Shown here piece by piece: positions 1-10,740 of a stretch of DNA of 64,000 nucleotides. The position numbers and the translations under genes are program-made. The stretch is from Lucinisca nassula. Its lineage: Eukaryota; Mollusca; Bivalvia; Lucinida; Lucinidae. The notes beneath the pieces are model-generated. The model searched no databases. It had not been told where the DNA came from and was given only the letters and a program-made list of their open reading frames with translations. The stretch is from positions 122,016,045 to 122,080,044 of the forward strand of contig OY757024.1 in NCBI GenBank assembly GCA_963580285.1. The letters run 5' to 3'. Numbering within the stretch: position 1 is the stretch's first letter; the number at the start of each line of letters is the position of its first letter.

Positions 1-2
1 TT

Positions 3-284
3 ATTGGTAATATTGACGGTTCTAGGCTGCCTGATTGGTCACATTTCTCGGCAGATAATGCAGCTAGTGTGGTTACCAGGTCACAAGCTAGGAATGAAGG
101 AAAAGTGTACAGAAAACTTAAGGTCCCGGAACAGATTTTAAGCGGTGGCAGGGAAGCTTTCAAACTTGCTCAGCAGAGTGATTCTAGTTTGCACTTGATC
201 AGGCGTAGGGTACAATCTGGGATAGTTTTGGTCACTAGAGGCTTGAATAGGGGTGAAGCTAAGTTTGTCAGTAAGAAAGACTGA
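3..284 (+). pseudogene. pol linker upstream of integrase (partial)
   Basis: This frame is open from the window edge and ends at a TGA at 282-284. It holds the VTRSQAR motif, typical of the linker just N-terminal to Ty3/gypsy integrases (usually written VTRAQAR). The frame then shifts, and the following frame continues into the integrase zinc finger. No protease signature is visible, so any protease must lie upstream of the window. The first in-frame ATG, at 69, is internal to the polyprotein and is not a start codon. The call rests on the linker motif and on continuity with the integrase. Confidence 0.6.
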
Positions 285-881
285 TGTATAGGCAGTTTAC
301 TCTCGGCAATAAGACCTCATTACAACTTATTGTTCCTTCTAGTTATAGAGAAAAGGTTCTTAAGCTTGCCCATGAATCTTTATTGGCAGGACACTTGGGT
401 ATCAGAAAAACCTTAGACAGATTTGTATCGGAGTTTTATCGGCCTGGTGTTTGTGGCGATGTATCTCGGTTTTGTAAGTCGTACGACATTTGCTAGAGAA
501 CCATACCGAAGGGTCGTGTCCCTAAGGTACCTTTAGGTAGAATGCCCATTATTCAAGAGGGTGGCTGTTGATATTGTCGGTCCCATTGAACCTCGGTCTG
601 ATCGGAAGTCCCGGTACATTTTGACCTTAATTGATTATGTCACACGATATCCTGAGGCAGTGGCATTGCCTAGTATTGAAACTGAGCGGGTAGCGGAGGC
701 CCTTGTCGAGATGTTCAGTAGAGTTGGTGTACCTGATGAGTTGCTTTCAGACTGTAGTACCCAGTTTACCTCTGAGGTCATGAAGGAGGTCAGTAGGTTG
801 CTTTCATTACAGCAGTTAACGACATCGATTTATCATCCGATGACAAATGGCTTAATTGAAAAAAATTCCATGCTTGCCTGA
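284..881 (+). pseudogene. Integrase zinc finger and DDE core, frameshifted
   Basis: 284-496 encodes the HHCC zinc-binding segment (AHESLLAGHLG, then FCKSYDIC). The cysteine expected before DIC is tyrosine, so the finger is incomplete, and the next codon is an amber stop. After a frame change near 560 the core domain follows (561-881). Its catalytic triad is visible: D4 in VDIVGP, D64 in LSDCSTQF and E100 in NGLIEK. The D64-E100 spacing fits the DD35E class. Another frame change near 875 leads into the C-terminal part. In life this enzyme would insert the element's cDNA into the host genome; here it cannot be made as one protein. Confidence 0.85.
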
Positions 882-886
882 AGCAG

Positions 887-2317
887 ATGCAGCGCAAGTT
901 GAGTGCTGAACGACCCAGAGACTGGGATAAGTATTTACCCGCATTGTTGTTTGCTGTAAGAGAAGTTCCTCAAGAGAGTCTTGGTTTCTCGCCTTTCGAA
1001 CTGTTGTTTGGTCGTAATGTCAAAGGCCCAATGTCTATTTTGAGGGAACTTTGGTCAGAGGAGGTAGAGGACGAGCAGGTGCATTCAACTTATCAATATG
1101 TTATTGATATGAGGAATAAAATTGAGGAAACATGTAAATTAGCACATGAAAACCTTAGGAAGGCTCAAATCAGGCAAAAAAGTACTATGATACGCCAGTT
1201 TACAGTGGGAGATAAAGTTCTCATCGTACTTCCCACTAGTAGCAACAAGTTGCTATTACAATGGAATGGCCCGTATGTAGTTGAGGAGGTAGTTAATAAA
1301 ATGGCCTACAGAATTGATGTAGAGGGGGTAGTGAAGACAAATCATGCAAACATGCTAAAGCAGTACGTCGAACGGCATACTGCGTCACATTGCCTTTTGT
1401 CAACAGAATCGGTATGTTCCACTGAGGACGATGAGAGCGACGTACTATCATTAAATGATTGTATTTTCCCATTAGGATCTGATAATGAATCATTTGAAGA
1501 AGTCCAAGTTTCGGACAAGTTAACGCCGGAACAACAAGATGAAATCAAGTCGCTCATAAGTCAGTATCCGGACGTATTGACGAGTATACCGGGTCGTACT
1601 GACTTAATCAAACATGATATAAAACTGCTGACGACTGAACCAGTAAGGTCTAAGGGTTATCCTATCCCGTATAAGACGCGTGACGTCATGGAAAAGGAAC
1701 TTCAGGAAATGCTTGAGTTCGATGTTATTGAGCCCTCGGTTTCGCCATATTCCTCGCCGTTCGTTCTTGTACCAAAGAAGGACGGATCGATACGGTTTTG
1801 TATCGATTTCCGTAAGCTAAATAAGATTACGGAATTCGATGCAGAACCTATGACGAATATGGAGGAAGTTATCAATAGAATGTCTGACCACAGGTACTTC
1901 ACGAAAATGGATCTTTGTAAAGGTTATTGGCAGTTAGTCCTCGCCGAGGCGGCAAAACCTCTCACTGCATTTGAAACTCCTGAAGGGCTTTTCCAATTCA
2001 AAACCATGCCGTTTGGATTGGTAAATGCCAGTGCTTCTTTCTGTAGGCTGATGCGTAAGGTTTTGCGTGACCTTTCCAATGTTGACAGTTTTGTTGATGC
2101 TATGTGGATTTTTACCCAAACATGGAGGGCGCATGTGACGTCTCTACGTCAGGTTCTTGACCGCCTCAGGTCAGCTGGTTTGACGGCGAAACCTTCGAAA
2201 TGCATGATTGGGTTTGATAAGATTGATTGTCTTGGTCACAGTATCGTCGAGCAGACGTTAAGACCGCAAGAAGACAAAATTCATGCCATTAAGGAGGCAC
2301 CCAGACCCAAAACTTAG
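887..2317 (+). pseudogene. Integrase C-terminus fused to reverse transcriptase
   Basis: A continuous 476-residue frame. The first ~100 residues finish the integrase core (SPFELLFGR), and residues ~105-160 form a GPY-type chromatin-binding module (WNGPYVVEEV). After a ~60-residue acidic spacer the RT begins near LTPEQQDEIKSL, with the classic YPIPYK, SPYSSPFVLVPKKDG, RFCIDFRKLN and TMPFGLVNASASF blocks. The catalytic motif, normally Y/F-V-D-D, reads FVDA here, so the second aspartate is lost and the polymerase should be inactive. The frame ends at TAG 2315-2317, inside the RT-RNase H connection. Integrase and RT in one frame is the key evidence for the Gmr1 order. Confidence 0.88.
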
Positions 2318-2903
2318 AAGCAGATCAGATCTTTCCTTGGCTTGGCAGTTTTTTATCGGAGGTTTATCCCTAATTCCGCCATCATTGCTTCCCCGTTAAC
2401 TGATTAGACAAAGAAGGACAGACCTAACAACATCAAGGATTGGCAAGACTGTCATGAGAAAGCTTTTCAGACGCTGAAGAATAGGCTCACGTCTAGCCCT
2501 ATTCTTCGCCTGCTCTTGTTTAATGACAGTCATCCCTTTATTCTTAGAACCGATGCGTCAGACACGGGCATTGGTGCTGTCCTTCTGCAAGAGTTTGAGG
2601 ATGAAGGTAATCTTCCGATAGCGTATGCTAGTAGGAAACGTCTACCTAGGGAACGCAACTACTCTGTCATTGAGAAGGAATGTTTAGCCATTGTATGGGG
2701 AATTGAGAAGTTCCACAAGTATCTTTTTTGGGGTAGAGTTTTGGCTTGAAACTGACCATAAGCCTCTGTCGTACATGCAGTCCGCCAAGGGACTTAACCC
2801 TCGTATAATGAGATGGGCATTAAAGATTCAGCCCTATCGATTCAGAATCATAGCCATCCGAGGACCGGATAATGTAGGGGCTGATTATCTCAGTAGATCA
2901 TAA
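2318..2903 (+). pseudogene. RT connection and RNase H domain, interrupted
   Basis: The same frame as the RT resumes after the 2315 stop with the IRSFLGLAVFYRRFIPN connection. It meets a second amber codon at 2405-2407, then runs through the RNase H sequence FILRTDASDTGIGAVL, a conserved IEKECLAIVWGIEKF and, after a frame change near 2735, LETDHKPLSYM and GPDNVGADYLSR. The four acidic residues expected of gypsy RNase H all appear to be present. The TAA after YLSRS at 2901-2903 is probably the natural end of pol, because a polypurine tract follows 100 bp downstream. Confidence 0.85.
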
Positions 2904-3005
2904 ACATAGGTGTATGTATATTGTTGTATATAGCTGTGTACAGGTTAACAAGAACCTCTTGTCGATAGTTAAGAAAAAGGAAATCTTTCATATCCTATTC
3001 CTCCC

Positions 3006-3015
3006 AAAGGGGGAA
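3006..3015 (+). promoter_or_regulatory. Polypurine tract (plus-strand primer)
   Basis: The purine run aaagggggaa lies just 5' of a TGTCAC sequence, where an LTR would begin. This is the usual site for priming plus-strand cDNA in LTR elements. Confidence 0.55.
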
Positions 3016-3019
3016 CTTT

Positions 3020-3641
3020 TGTCACTACAAGGTTTCTTATTTTTAACCCGAAACTTATAGGCATATAATTACTTGTTCTCTTACAAGAGAGCAATACTGA
3101 CATGTTTACAAGTTAACCGAATTTTTATATTGTTTTGTGCTACGGTAGCTAGGCCTTGTCAAGAAAACTGTCCAATTATGTTTTTCTTGATAAACGTAGG
3201 TTTCTTCGCTCTTTTCGGATGGTTTCGGACCTGCACACACCTAAACATATGTTCTTGATGGAAGTTACGTCTGTCAAATCATACAGATCTTGTTTAGAGG
3301 GCGTATTTTCTAACCAACTAACCTTCTTGAACCCTCTGTTATTCTCTGCTGGCTGGCCTATGCGGTACTCCATACAGGTGACATGACGATCAGGCGAGCT
3401 ATTGTGGCAAGGCCATCGCATGATCGTACACGTGTACTGACCCACCCCTATATAAGTAACTGACCGCTCAACATCGGGTGTGGGACATTATTTCCAGAGC
3501 CGATGTTGCAGTATCGAGCATAGGCCGATAGCAGTGAGTAAAATGATTTTTATTTATTATCTTTGATTCTTAGATGCAGCGCTATTCTTGCTTGTCAGTA
3601 TCCTTCTTGTGTTATTATTGCCATTTCTTTTCCCTGTACAG
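3020..3641 (+). repeat. Probable 3' LTR of the Gmr1-type element
   Basis: Begins tgtcactac right after the polypurine tract. A TATA-like ctatataagt lies at about 3449, fitting a U3 promoter followed by a short R/U5. The right end is uncertain: ctgtaca at 3635-3641 is a plausible terminus, but without the 5' LTR it cannot be confirmed. The short open frames inside are not genes. Confidence 0.45.
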
Positions 3642-4431
3642 CACATAAGGGGGGGGGGCACCTTAGTGTTGGGCAGAGAAGAAATGGAACTTAAGCGCTG
3701 GATCTATTGCTTACATGGATCGCCATCTATTGTATGGGTAGATAATTTTGGCGATTTATGTACCCGCGCTCATAGTAGGGGAGATAACTGCGTTAGGATT
3801 AAAAGATACCGTGTAAGACGGCGTTTGTTCATAGGACAGGCACGCACGCATCTTTTTGCAATATAATTTGTGTAGATTCTGATCAGGCGCAGTTTAAGGT
3901 CACACATACCATCGTTATCGGCGCTTCATTGCATTGAAGGTCCAGATCAGACGCAGCACTGAATTTTCGCAATAATGTTATTGTACATGTTTTTTTCTCT
4001 TCTTTAGTTGGAAGACTGTTCAGATCCAATGAAAGTTTTAATGAAATAGTGCTAGGGTGCATTTTCTGTAGACCCTGATCAGACGCCACCTGCGTCTACG
4101 CGCGATATGTTTTTTATCAATCATATGGTTCCAAGCAGATTTTCCAGATATTTTGAGGGGAGTACATTTTGCTCACCGGTCTAGCCTGTAACACTGGGCA
4201 AACATACTGTACTCGATGATGGATGACAAAATAATGTCCTTTACTCGCCGCCTGTTGGCAAGGCGAGGAAACCCAGCATCTACGGCTGGTTGTCATCATG
4301 AGTTGGTACCCTTTATCCTTAGTTTAGAGTCGGTGTACTTATATCAGAGTACTCCGAGCGATACATTGTCGCCGCAGTGTTAAAATAACGTTGGTGCACT
4401 CATTTTTTCGTGTTTCTGCTTTGGCATGCGG
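3642..4431. other. No gene seen; dispersed motif fragments
   Basis: No coding signal. Near 3873, 3945 and 4072 a 'gtagaccctgatcagacgc'-like motif recurs in both orientations. Related motifs occur at about 23010 and 29670, suggesting remnants of a small dispersed repeat. Confidence 0.3.
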
Positions 4432-4482
4432 ATTGTGGGTACTCGTTAGAACGGCCTCATGCAGTGATACTGTTCTAACGTG
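4432..4482. repeat. Short hairpin repeat, family J
   Basis: An imperfect inverted repeat built on gtactcgttagaac and its complement gttctaacg. The same hairpin recurs near 19749, 20926, 25926, 28548 and 40738. Confidence 0.5.
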
Positions 4483-4770
4483 TGGACGCGGTCCGTATAC
4501 TGGGCAGAAGTAGGGAACAATGGCAAATTTTTGCACCGTCATTTTCAGCCATATGTTTTGTTAGAAGAACATTATATTTATGGTAACGCATTGGTTGTTT
4601 GCGCAATGGCGTTCTAAGGGACAATTCCAATCATTTAAAAGTGTAATGTTTCTGTATTTTATTTGTACATGTATAAGCTCGTTTCTTAAGTGTAATAGTT
4701 TTGTCTTAAATGTAGTAAGCTTTGGTGCACTAAGGTTATATCAGTCCCACCACGCGTATTCAGCCGCAAC

Positions 4771-4822
4771 GTCGTGACGTCAAATTGACGTTGACGTCAT
4801 GACCGTTGACGTCGAATATACG
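4771..4822. other. Cluster of TGACGTCA palindromes
   Basis: Two perfect 8-bp TGACGTCA sites (4775-4782 and 4792-4799), with further near copies up to 4822. The core matches the CREB/ATF site, but no adjacent gene is visible, so a regulatory role is unproven. The rest of 4483-5374 shows no gene. Confidence 0.3.
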
Positions 4823-5374
4823 TTGATATAACGCTCGCCTGCCCGCTCCTAGTGATCTGTTATGCAGGTTTCCCATGCAATGAGGGGTGGCTTTCATTTA
4901 TCGCATTTGTCAAAGGTCAAATTATCCTGAAAGTTTCACAACCCCCCACTTGCGCGGGCATGGCATCACACATCAGGGAGAGAATTTGAAAAGTTGAGGT
5001 TAGCAGAGATTATTATGAGATGTTCGTTAATTTCAGACATCTACAAGGCTTTATGATCTACCAATGGCATGTGGCCCGTAGTAGCATCTAATCGACTGTT
5101 TTGTCAAGCCAAGAAGGTAATCCACACTTGACGTAGTCAGAAACGAATCTCTTATATGAAGGAAGAATCTCCAACATGAAGGACGTGAAGGAGGCATACA
5201 GGCGTCCCGTGTATCAGAGAGATCTCCTTAAACGTGTATGGTTAAAAAAATGAACACATCTCGTATATTACAATTCTAAAAATGGGAACAGAAAAGGAAT
5301 TAACTTATTGCTCCTAAGAGCATTGTGCACATGGCCATAAGTAACTGTTGTTTTCCATAAGTGAGTGTGTGTTG

Positions 5375-5466
5375 TGTACTGTTTTATTGAAGTGACGTGT
5401 ACTGTTTTATTGAAGTGACGTGTACTGTTTTATTGAAGTGACGTGTACTGTTTTATTGAAGTGATG
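5375..5466. repeat. Four tandem copies of a 23-bp unit
   Basis: The unit tgtactgttttattgaagtg plus acg starts at 5375, 5398, 5421 and 5444. The copies are nearly identical, so the expansion is recent. An aaataaat run follows directly. Confidence 0.9.
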
Positions 5467-6065
5467 TTGTAAATAAATATTTTTGTTACTTGGACCTTGT
5501 TCCTTCTGGATTAGACCACCCCTCGTCTATCTTGACGCACTCTGCCTTTGGGTGTGTGTGAGGCTGAACGGAGCCGCGGGCTAGCTCAACCTCCCACTCA
5601 CCGGAAGTCACGTGACACATACCAACTCAATGTCAAGGTCACAGTTGATGGTCACGAGTTTGAAACTTTGAATTTTGTGTCCGTTCCATATCCCCTTTAC
5701 TCTTGAAAGGATTTTCATTAAACTTTGGTCAAATATTCTTTTCATTTAGCTGGTGTACAGAACCCGAAAATGAACCATACAGACCAAAGGTCAAGGTCAC
5801 AAGTTTGAAACTTTGAATTTTGTGTCCGCTCCATATCGCCTTTAACCTGCAAGGATACTCGTCAAACTTTGATCAATTATCCCCCCCACCCCCTAGTGAG
5901 CTGATGCGCAGAACTCATTAACGAACCATGCCGACTCAAGGTCAAGGTCTAATTGGAATGTTACAAGTTTACCCTTCAAAGGATTTTTATTAAACTTTGT
6001 TCAAATGTCCCCCTCAGTGAGCTGATGTGCAGTACCCATAAATAAACCATGCCAACTCAAGGTCA

Positions 6066-6662
6066 ATGTCTTTCTCTTTTTTTTTCTATATATACTGCCA
6101 TACGCCCTCGCGGACATTCTAGGCAGGTGTATATTACATACACTCCAGTTTTGCAGGAAGAAAACCTACAGTCATCATGTAATTATGGAGGGTTCTTTAA
6201 CATGCACAGGGGATGGTTCTCCCTGCACAGGGGGCCTCCAGTTAACGTCCCGATCCGAAGGACGGTGCACTTAATGACATTCATCTCTGCAAATGATGCC
6301 AATGAAGCGTGTTCGGACACCGAAATTTTATCGCCGCTGCCGGGGATCGAACCCGGGACCTCTAGCATCAGAGGCAAGTGCACTAACCACTGAGCTATTT
6401 TTTTTTTTTTTTTTTTTTTTGGTTTGGGTTTTACGGCCCTTTCAAGATTATTTCACTCATATCGAGCCGATCGTTAATCATAGGTGGGCGAAAACCGGAG
6501 TACCCGGAGAAAAACCACCTGACCTTCCGTTGCAGAACTTGGCGCCTCACACGTGACCCGAGCGAGGCTCGAACCCACGGCGGTGAGAGACCTAATGACT
6601 AAGAGTCAGCGCTCTTATCCATTAGGCCACGGAGGCCCGTTACCACTGAGCTATCACGCTCC
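6066..6662 (-). mobile_element. SINE-A, tRNA-headed, split by a second SINE
   Basis: On the minus strand a tRNA-like head is seen with an A box (tagctcagtggttagtgc) and a B box (ggttcgatccc), followed by a body that recurs at 45461-45745 and, more diverged, at 44246-44525. Flanking 11-bp copies of actcaaggtca (6055-6065 and 6663-6673) fit a target-site duplication, though that motif also belongs to the host satellite. The head is interrupted at 6399-6641. Confidence 0.85.
6399..6641 (-). mobile_element. SINE-B, tRNA-Arg-like head, nested in SINE-A
   Basis: A 243-bp insertion flanked by perfect 13-bp copies of accactgagctat (6386-6398 and 6642-6654). On the minus strand it starts with a tRNA-like head (A box tggcctaatggataagagcg, B box gggttcgagcctc) and ends in a poly(A) tail, read as the T run at 6399-6420. 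A headless relative lies at 45105-45275. Confidence 0.93.
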
Positions 6663-7239
6663 ACTCAAGGTCACAGGTGAAGGTCAAAAGTTTGAAACTT
6701 GGAATTTTGTGTCTGTTCCATATCTCATTTAGCCTTGGGAGGATTGTCATTCAACTTTGCGGAAATTACCCCTCAGCGGGTTGATGTGCAGAACCCATAA
6801 ATAAACCTTGCCAACGCAAGATCAAGGTCACAAGGTTGAATCCTGAAACAAAGTGCGGCGGGGGATTTGGCTGTCCCTCAGACTGCTTTCTTGTATAGGT
6901 TAAACTTATAGGACTGCTACAAACTGGCGTTTGTATCACGAAAGGGCGTATATGGTTTATTTGCACGATCTCTTCATGGAAAATCATTAGCTGTGACACC
7001 ACGTCTGAGATCGGTATAGTTCTTTTAACCGCTGTTGACAGTACATCGCATTTTTATCCCCCGCCGCGAAGCGGGACGGGGATTAAAGGAGTGGCCTTCG
7101 TCTGTCCGTCTGTTCGCCCGTCTGTCAGTCCATCTGTCAGTCCGTAACACGTTCTTGTCCGCTCCATATCCCCTGAACCCTTTGATAGATTTTCAAATAT
7201 TCTTTTCATTGAGCTTATGTACAGAACCCGAAAATGAAC

Positions 7240-7455
7240 GCTTGACACTCCGATTTACGGGGTAGAGCTAGGACTGGTCGACCCAGTGTCAGGATAATGT
7301 GACTGGGTGTGGTATCATGTAATGTGTCTGGGACATGATACTTCAGTGAGGCAGCACCATAAAAGTGAGCATTGAGCTCCGTGTCGCAACCAGACACCGT
7401 CTTGATATGACTGAAAAATTGTTGAAAGCGACGTTAAACCCGAATTCTCACACAC
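7240..7455 (+). mobile_element. SINE-D, 5'-truncated
   Basis: Matches the body and 3' end of the full SINE-D at 36746-37294, from 'gatttacggggtagagctag' to 'gacgttaaaccc', but lacks the tRNA head. It ends in a short CA-rich tail, as the full copy does. Confidence 0.85.
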
Positions 7456-7559
7456 ATTTCTAAATGTTATAATAGTTCGTCTGTCATCACTGAAAATGAC
7501 CAATCTTAATCATATTTGTGAATTTTTTACTATTTTTTGTGTTCTAAGATGGCTGGCTC

Positions 7560-8340
7560 TGAACTACTTGTTGCAAATAGAGCAACAGAGGCTAGAGGAA
7601 GACTGCTCTGTTGGTGATGCCTTATCTCTGTCCTTGCACTATGTGCGTTTCTTCTCAGCTTCAACGATTATTTTTGCCACATATTCCTTGGCACCCCTTT
7701 TAATGAGACCTCGCCATTTTGCCCTGTCCTGTGCAATTTGTTCCTACGACTCTGTTGGAATGTAGAAGTCCCCGAGGGAGGCTTTGAGGGTGTCATTGTA
7801 GAGCTTCTTTTGACCGCTTTTGGAGAGTTTGCCCAATTCTGGTTCTCCATAAAGACTTTTCTTCGCAAACGTTCCTCATGCATTCAGATAACATTGCCTG
7901 TTCATCTTTACTGTGCAAGCTGCAGAAAAGTGTATACACTTTGCATTCCTGCCCTGTTCGTGTCTGGAATCTTGTCGTGCCTCTTAATCTTTAAGAGATT
8001 TCTAAGAAGCTAGTATCTTTTGGCGTGCCGTTGGTAAACTATCCGTGTTTCACATGCATACAATAGTGTTGGCAGCACCACAGCTCAGTAAACTTTCAGG
8101 GATGTGTCAAGTTTGACTCCACTTCAATCCCAGACACTACCACGTAGCCGGCGAAATGCTGCACTAGCTTTGGCAATCCTGGTAGGTGGACTTGTATACC
8201 ACTTGCAATCTTTGACCTTCCACTGTGGTGGTTGGCTCTTTGTAAGGTGCTGATTGTTGGAATACTTCAGTCTTTTTGATGCTGAGTTCGAGATCATAGC
8301 TATCACATGAGTCGGATGCTTGATCTATACGTTTTTGCAC
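7560..8340 (-). pseudogene. LINE reverse transcriptase C-terminal fragment
   Basis: Read on the minus strand, broken frames give the C-terminal region found in animal LINE polyproteins: an IAKASAAFRRLRGSVWD segment, then a region around GQKKLYNDTLKASLGDF, and finally AKWRGLIKRGAKEYV. Several stops and frame changes interrupt it, and the polymerase catalytic core is absent. It is therefore a truncated relic with no function. The clade (RTE- or Jockey-like) is not certain from this region alone. Confidence 0.6.
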
Positions 8341-8654
8341 CTTCTCTTCCGTCTAAATGTTAGTCACTTACATATGTGCAATGAAGTGAAGTTAGATTGG
8401 CATTAAAAGTTATGTGTTCAAACTGTCTTTGAAGTGCCATCAACTTCTGGACAAATGCTATATCGTACTGATTTTAGACCTGTGCTTTCTTTTAAGCAAA
8501 GGGTTTCAATGTTAATATATTGAGTTTGACACAGTTTATGTACTTTCTATGTCTATGTCTTTCTGAACTAGTGTTTTATATGTTTTAGGTGTTAACTTCC
8601 ATAATGTGCATATGCACGATTATTCTAAATGTCATTTTAATACGCCTGCGTTTG

Positions 8655-9010
8655 AAACGCGAGATTTGATTGGATAACGTCTATTTGCGACAGTATATCC
8701 TGCGATATACTATCGAAAACCCAGCGTCATCATGTAACGTCGCTTTTCATTGGGTTGTGTTTGGTTTTAGGCAATTCACAACACTTGCCGCTTAGAGGAA
8801 ATTAGTAATTTTTTTTAAACAAAAGAGCTGAATAAATGCATTGAAATGGGGATAGCTGCGTTGAAAATTGTTATTTGGTGAGGAAAATCGACGCTTTTAC
8901 GGTCACTAATTCCATTTTACGGCTCCGCTGGTGCGTCGCCGTAAAACGCTATTTCCGCATGTAAAACCGAGGCTTTACTCCTAAAATGACAATTCTAATA
9001 CAGTTATTCA
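8655..9010 (-). repeat. Two-hairpin element P, copy 1
   Basis: A long palindrome (about 8860-9005, ttttacggtc ... ccgtaaaac) is joined by a unique spacer to a small hairpin (gacagtatatc ... gatatactatcg, about 8687-8715). The same layout is seen in the other orientation at 27902-28210, and the palindrome also at 24495-24640. No coding frame; it looks like a non-autonomous mobile element. Confidence 0.6.
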
Positions 9011-9063
9011 ATAATCGTTATCTATTGGCTTAGGCAGTCATTCGAATAACACACTGGTATTGG

Positions 9064-9236
9064 TTTGTTTTGGATAGCCAGTTGGTCATTTTGTGGGAAA
9101 GTGACTGTCCTTTTGGCTTTCCGCTATTGATGTTTCCATCAGGGTCTAGTTGTTTCTGTCTGTGCTCCTTTTCCTTTCGTGTCTCTGCTGGGAGCTGTGG
9201 GTTAATTCTAAGTCTATCAATTCCTGATCATTTTTG
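9064..9236 (+). mobile_element. PLE 3' tail (E repeat), 5'-truncated
   Basis: Matches the common ~430-bp tail seen complete at 57222-57664, from 'gttttggatagcc' to 'tcctgatca'. The short open frame here is not a gene. 8341-8654 and 9237-9700 hold nothing recognised. Confidence 0.75.
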
Positions 9237-9719
9237 TTATGAAACTTTAAGTCAAATTTCTTTCCTCTATCAAAATAAAGCAAACTGTAAGTGCTCGTTA
9301 GAACCCACTCATTGATCTTTGCGATACGAAGGAGAAGCAACAACCCAAGTATTGAAGTAAGAATAAAAATATAATGAATATATTGTCTTGTGAAAAGTTA
9401 AAAAAAGACACACAGCAGTTACAATTAATATGTAGTTGTCCTTAACATTAGTGTTTTATACGATATTAGTTGTTCATACTGTCATTTCCATACTGTAAAA
9501 TGCATTTTCAGTTATAGTTTCTGTTACTTCGGAATCATTTATTCTACGGAAGATTCAGTTGTTTGCTTCCAAGGCATTACCATTTAAAGAACCCTTTGAC
9601 GTAACCATAGCTGTATTTAAACAGTTAATCGGTCTTAAAATGTCTTCCTGTTCTTTATCAAAGTGCAGGTTATAGTATCTAGTTCTTTGTCATCATTGAT
9701 TCCATCACGAGATCTTGAA

Positions 9720-10740
9720 AATGTGTGACGGTCTCAGATGAGCCCTGTTTTGTCGGCCCAGAAAATAAATGTTCACTTCAGTGTTTTTTTTTTTTTTTTT
9801 TTTTTTTACTATTTGTTTCTTGTTTTATTTTTGTTTGCCGTAAAAGTTTCCCTGTGCTTCATCGTAGTGCATATTATATTTCCTTTTCCTTTGTAATCAT
9901 TAAGCCCATTTTGAAAATCTAATATCGCTTGAGTCGGTGCTAGGATGTGTATGCAGCCTTTCAAACTATACTGCTATGTATGAAGAGACTCAGTAAAATC
10001 GAGTCTCCGATTATCGTTCTTTTATGTGTTTTTTTTTTCCAAAGGCAAACTTTTAACTTTCTATTTGAGTCCTTGCTTTTAAGGCGTTACCTTGTCATAG
10101 CACATTTACCGTCAGTTTAGCTTGTGTAAAATGAATGTGTGGCAGCCGTAAAAGTCTCACGGTCAAATTTTCCAGTCCTTTAGCATAATACATACCACAA
10201 CGGAATTATGACAATATTTGCGGGTCACTGCTGAAGCTTGATCCGCCGTAGCTTGCTGGTCTGGCCCAGAAAAACATGAACCCTCCACGGCTTTCAGATG
10301 TGTGTTGTAATCCTTGCTGCCGAGGACATTACCTTTTCACCGACTTTACCTTTTCACTGAACAGTTTAAGTCACCACTGCTCTTGCCACAGTTTCAGTGG
10401 TGGCCGTAAAATATTCTAGTCCTCTGGATTGACTGATTCCATTACCAAATTTTAAAACTATTTGACCGTCAGTGATGAGGCCTTATGGGCCTGAATATAT
10501 AATAACAGTTGTACACCCTAGAATATTTACTTCTGTATTGTAGTCATTATCTTTTCATTGACACAGCTGAAGAATTAGGAATGTGTGGCGGCCGTAATTG
10601 TCTCAATGACCTTCATCAAAGTGTGGGTGATATTTTCTATTGAGTTATTTATTCCACTATGGAATCGCGAAAATATTTTAGTGTTACTTAGAAGGCCTGG
10701 CTTGCCGGTGCTGGTCGGTATGGCAATATACGAAAGGGGT
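9720..10740 (+). repeat. Degenerate tandem array of hammerhead-unit repeats
   Basis: Four or five worn head-to-tail units share 'ggcggccgtaaaagtctc', 'gattccat' and a ribozyme-like block. Unit starts are near 9832, 10136, 10397 and 10581. The clearest ribozyme relic (10222-10267) keeps the stem I strands gggtca and tggccc but has changes in the core. All copies look inactive. Confidence 0.65.

Larger units (their letters stand above)
1..3641 (+). mobile_element. Gmr1-type Ty3/gypsy LTR retrotransposon, 3' part
   Basis: The order read along the strand is pol linker, integrase zinc finger, integrase core, integrase GPY-type C-terminus, reverse transcriptase, RNase H, polypurine tract, probable LTR. 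One open frame (887-2317) runs from the integrase C-terminus straight into RT, so the order is not the result of two abutting copies. Integrase before RT is the Ty1/copia order, yet the RT and RNase H sequences are Ty3/gypsy-like. This is the hallmark of Gmr1-type elements, first described in cod. Gag, protease and the 5' LTR lie outside the window. Frameshifts near 284, 560, 875 and 2735, amber codons at 494, 2315 and 2405, and a changed RT catalytic residue show that the copy is dead. Confidence 0.85.
5600..7235. repeat. Array Q, ~146-bp satellite units
   Basis: Diverged tandem units share 'tcaaggtcac', 'ttgaattttgtgtccg' and 'ccatatc' blocks (5671, 5817, 6701 and 7160). The array is split by nested SINEs at 6066-6662. 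Near 7060 a GC-rich dyad (ccccgccgcgaagcgg) marks what may be an element boundary. No genes. Confidence 0.75.

Noticed and set aside
5375..5466. CRISPR-like repeat
   Set aside because: Units are contiguous without spacers, in a eukaryotic setting.
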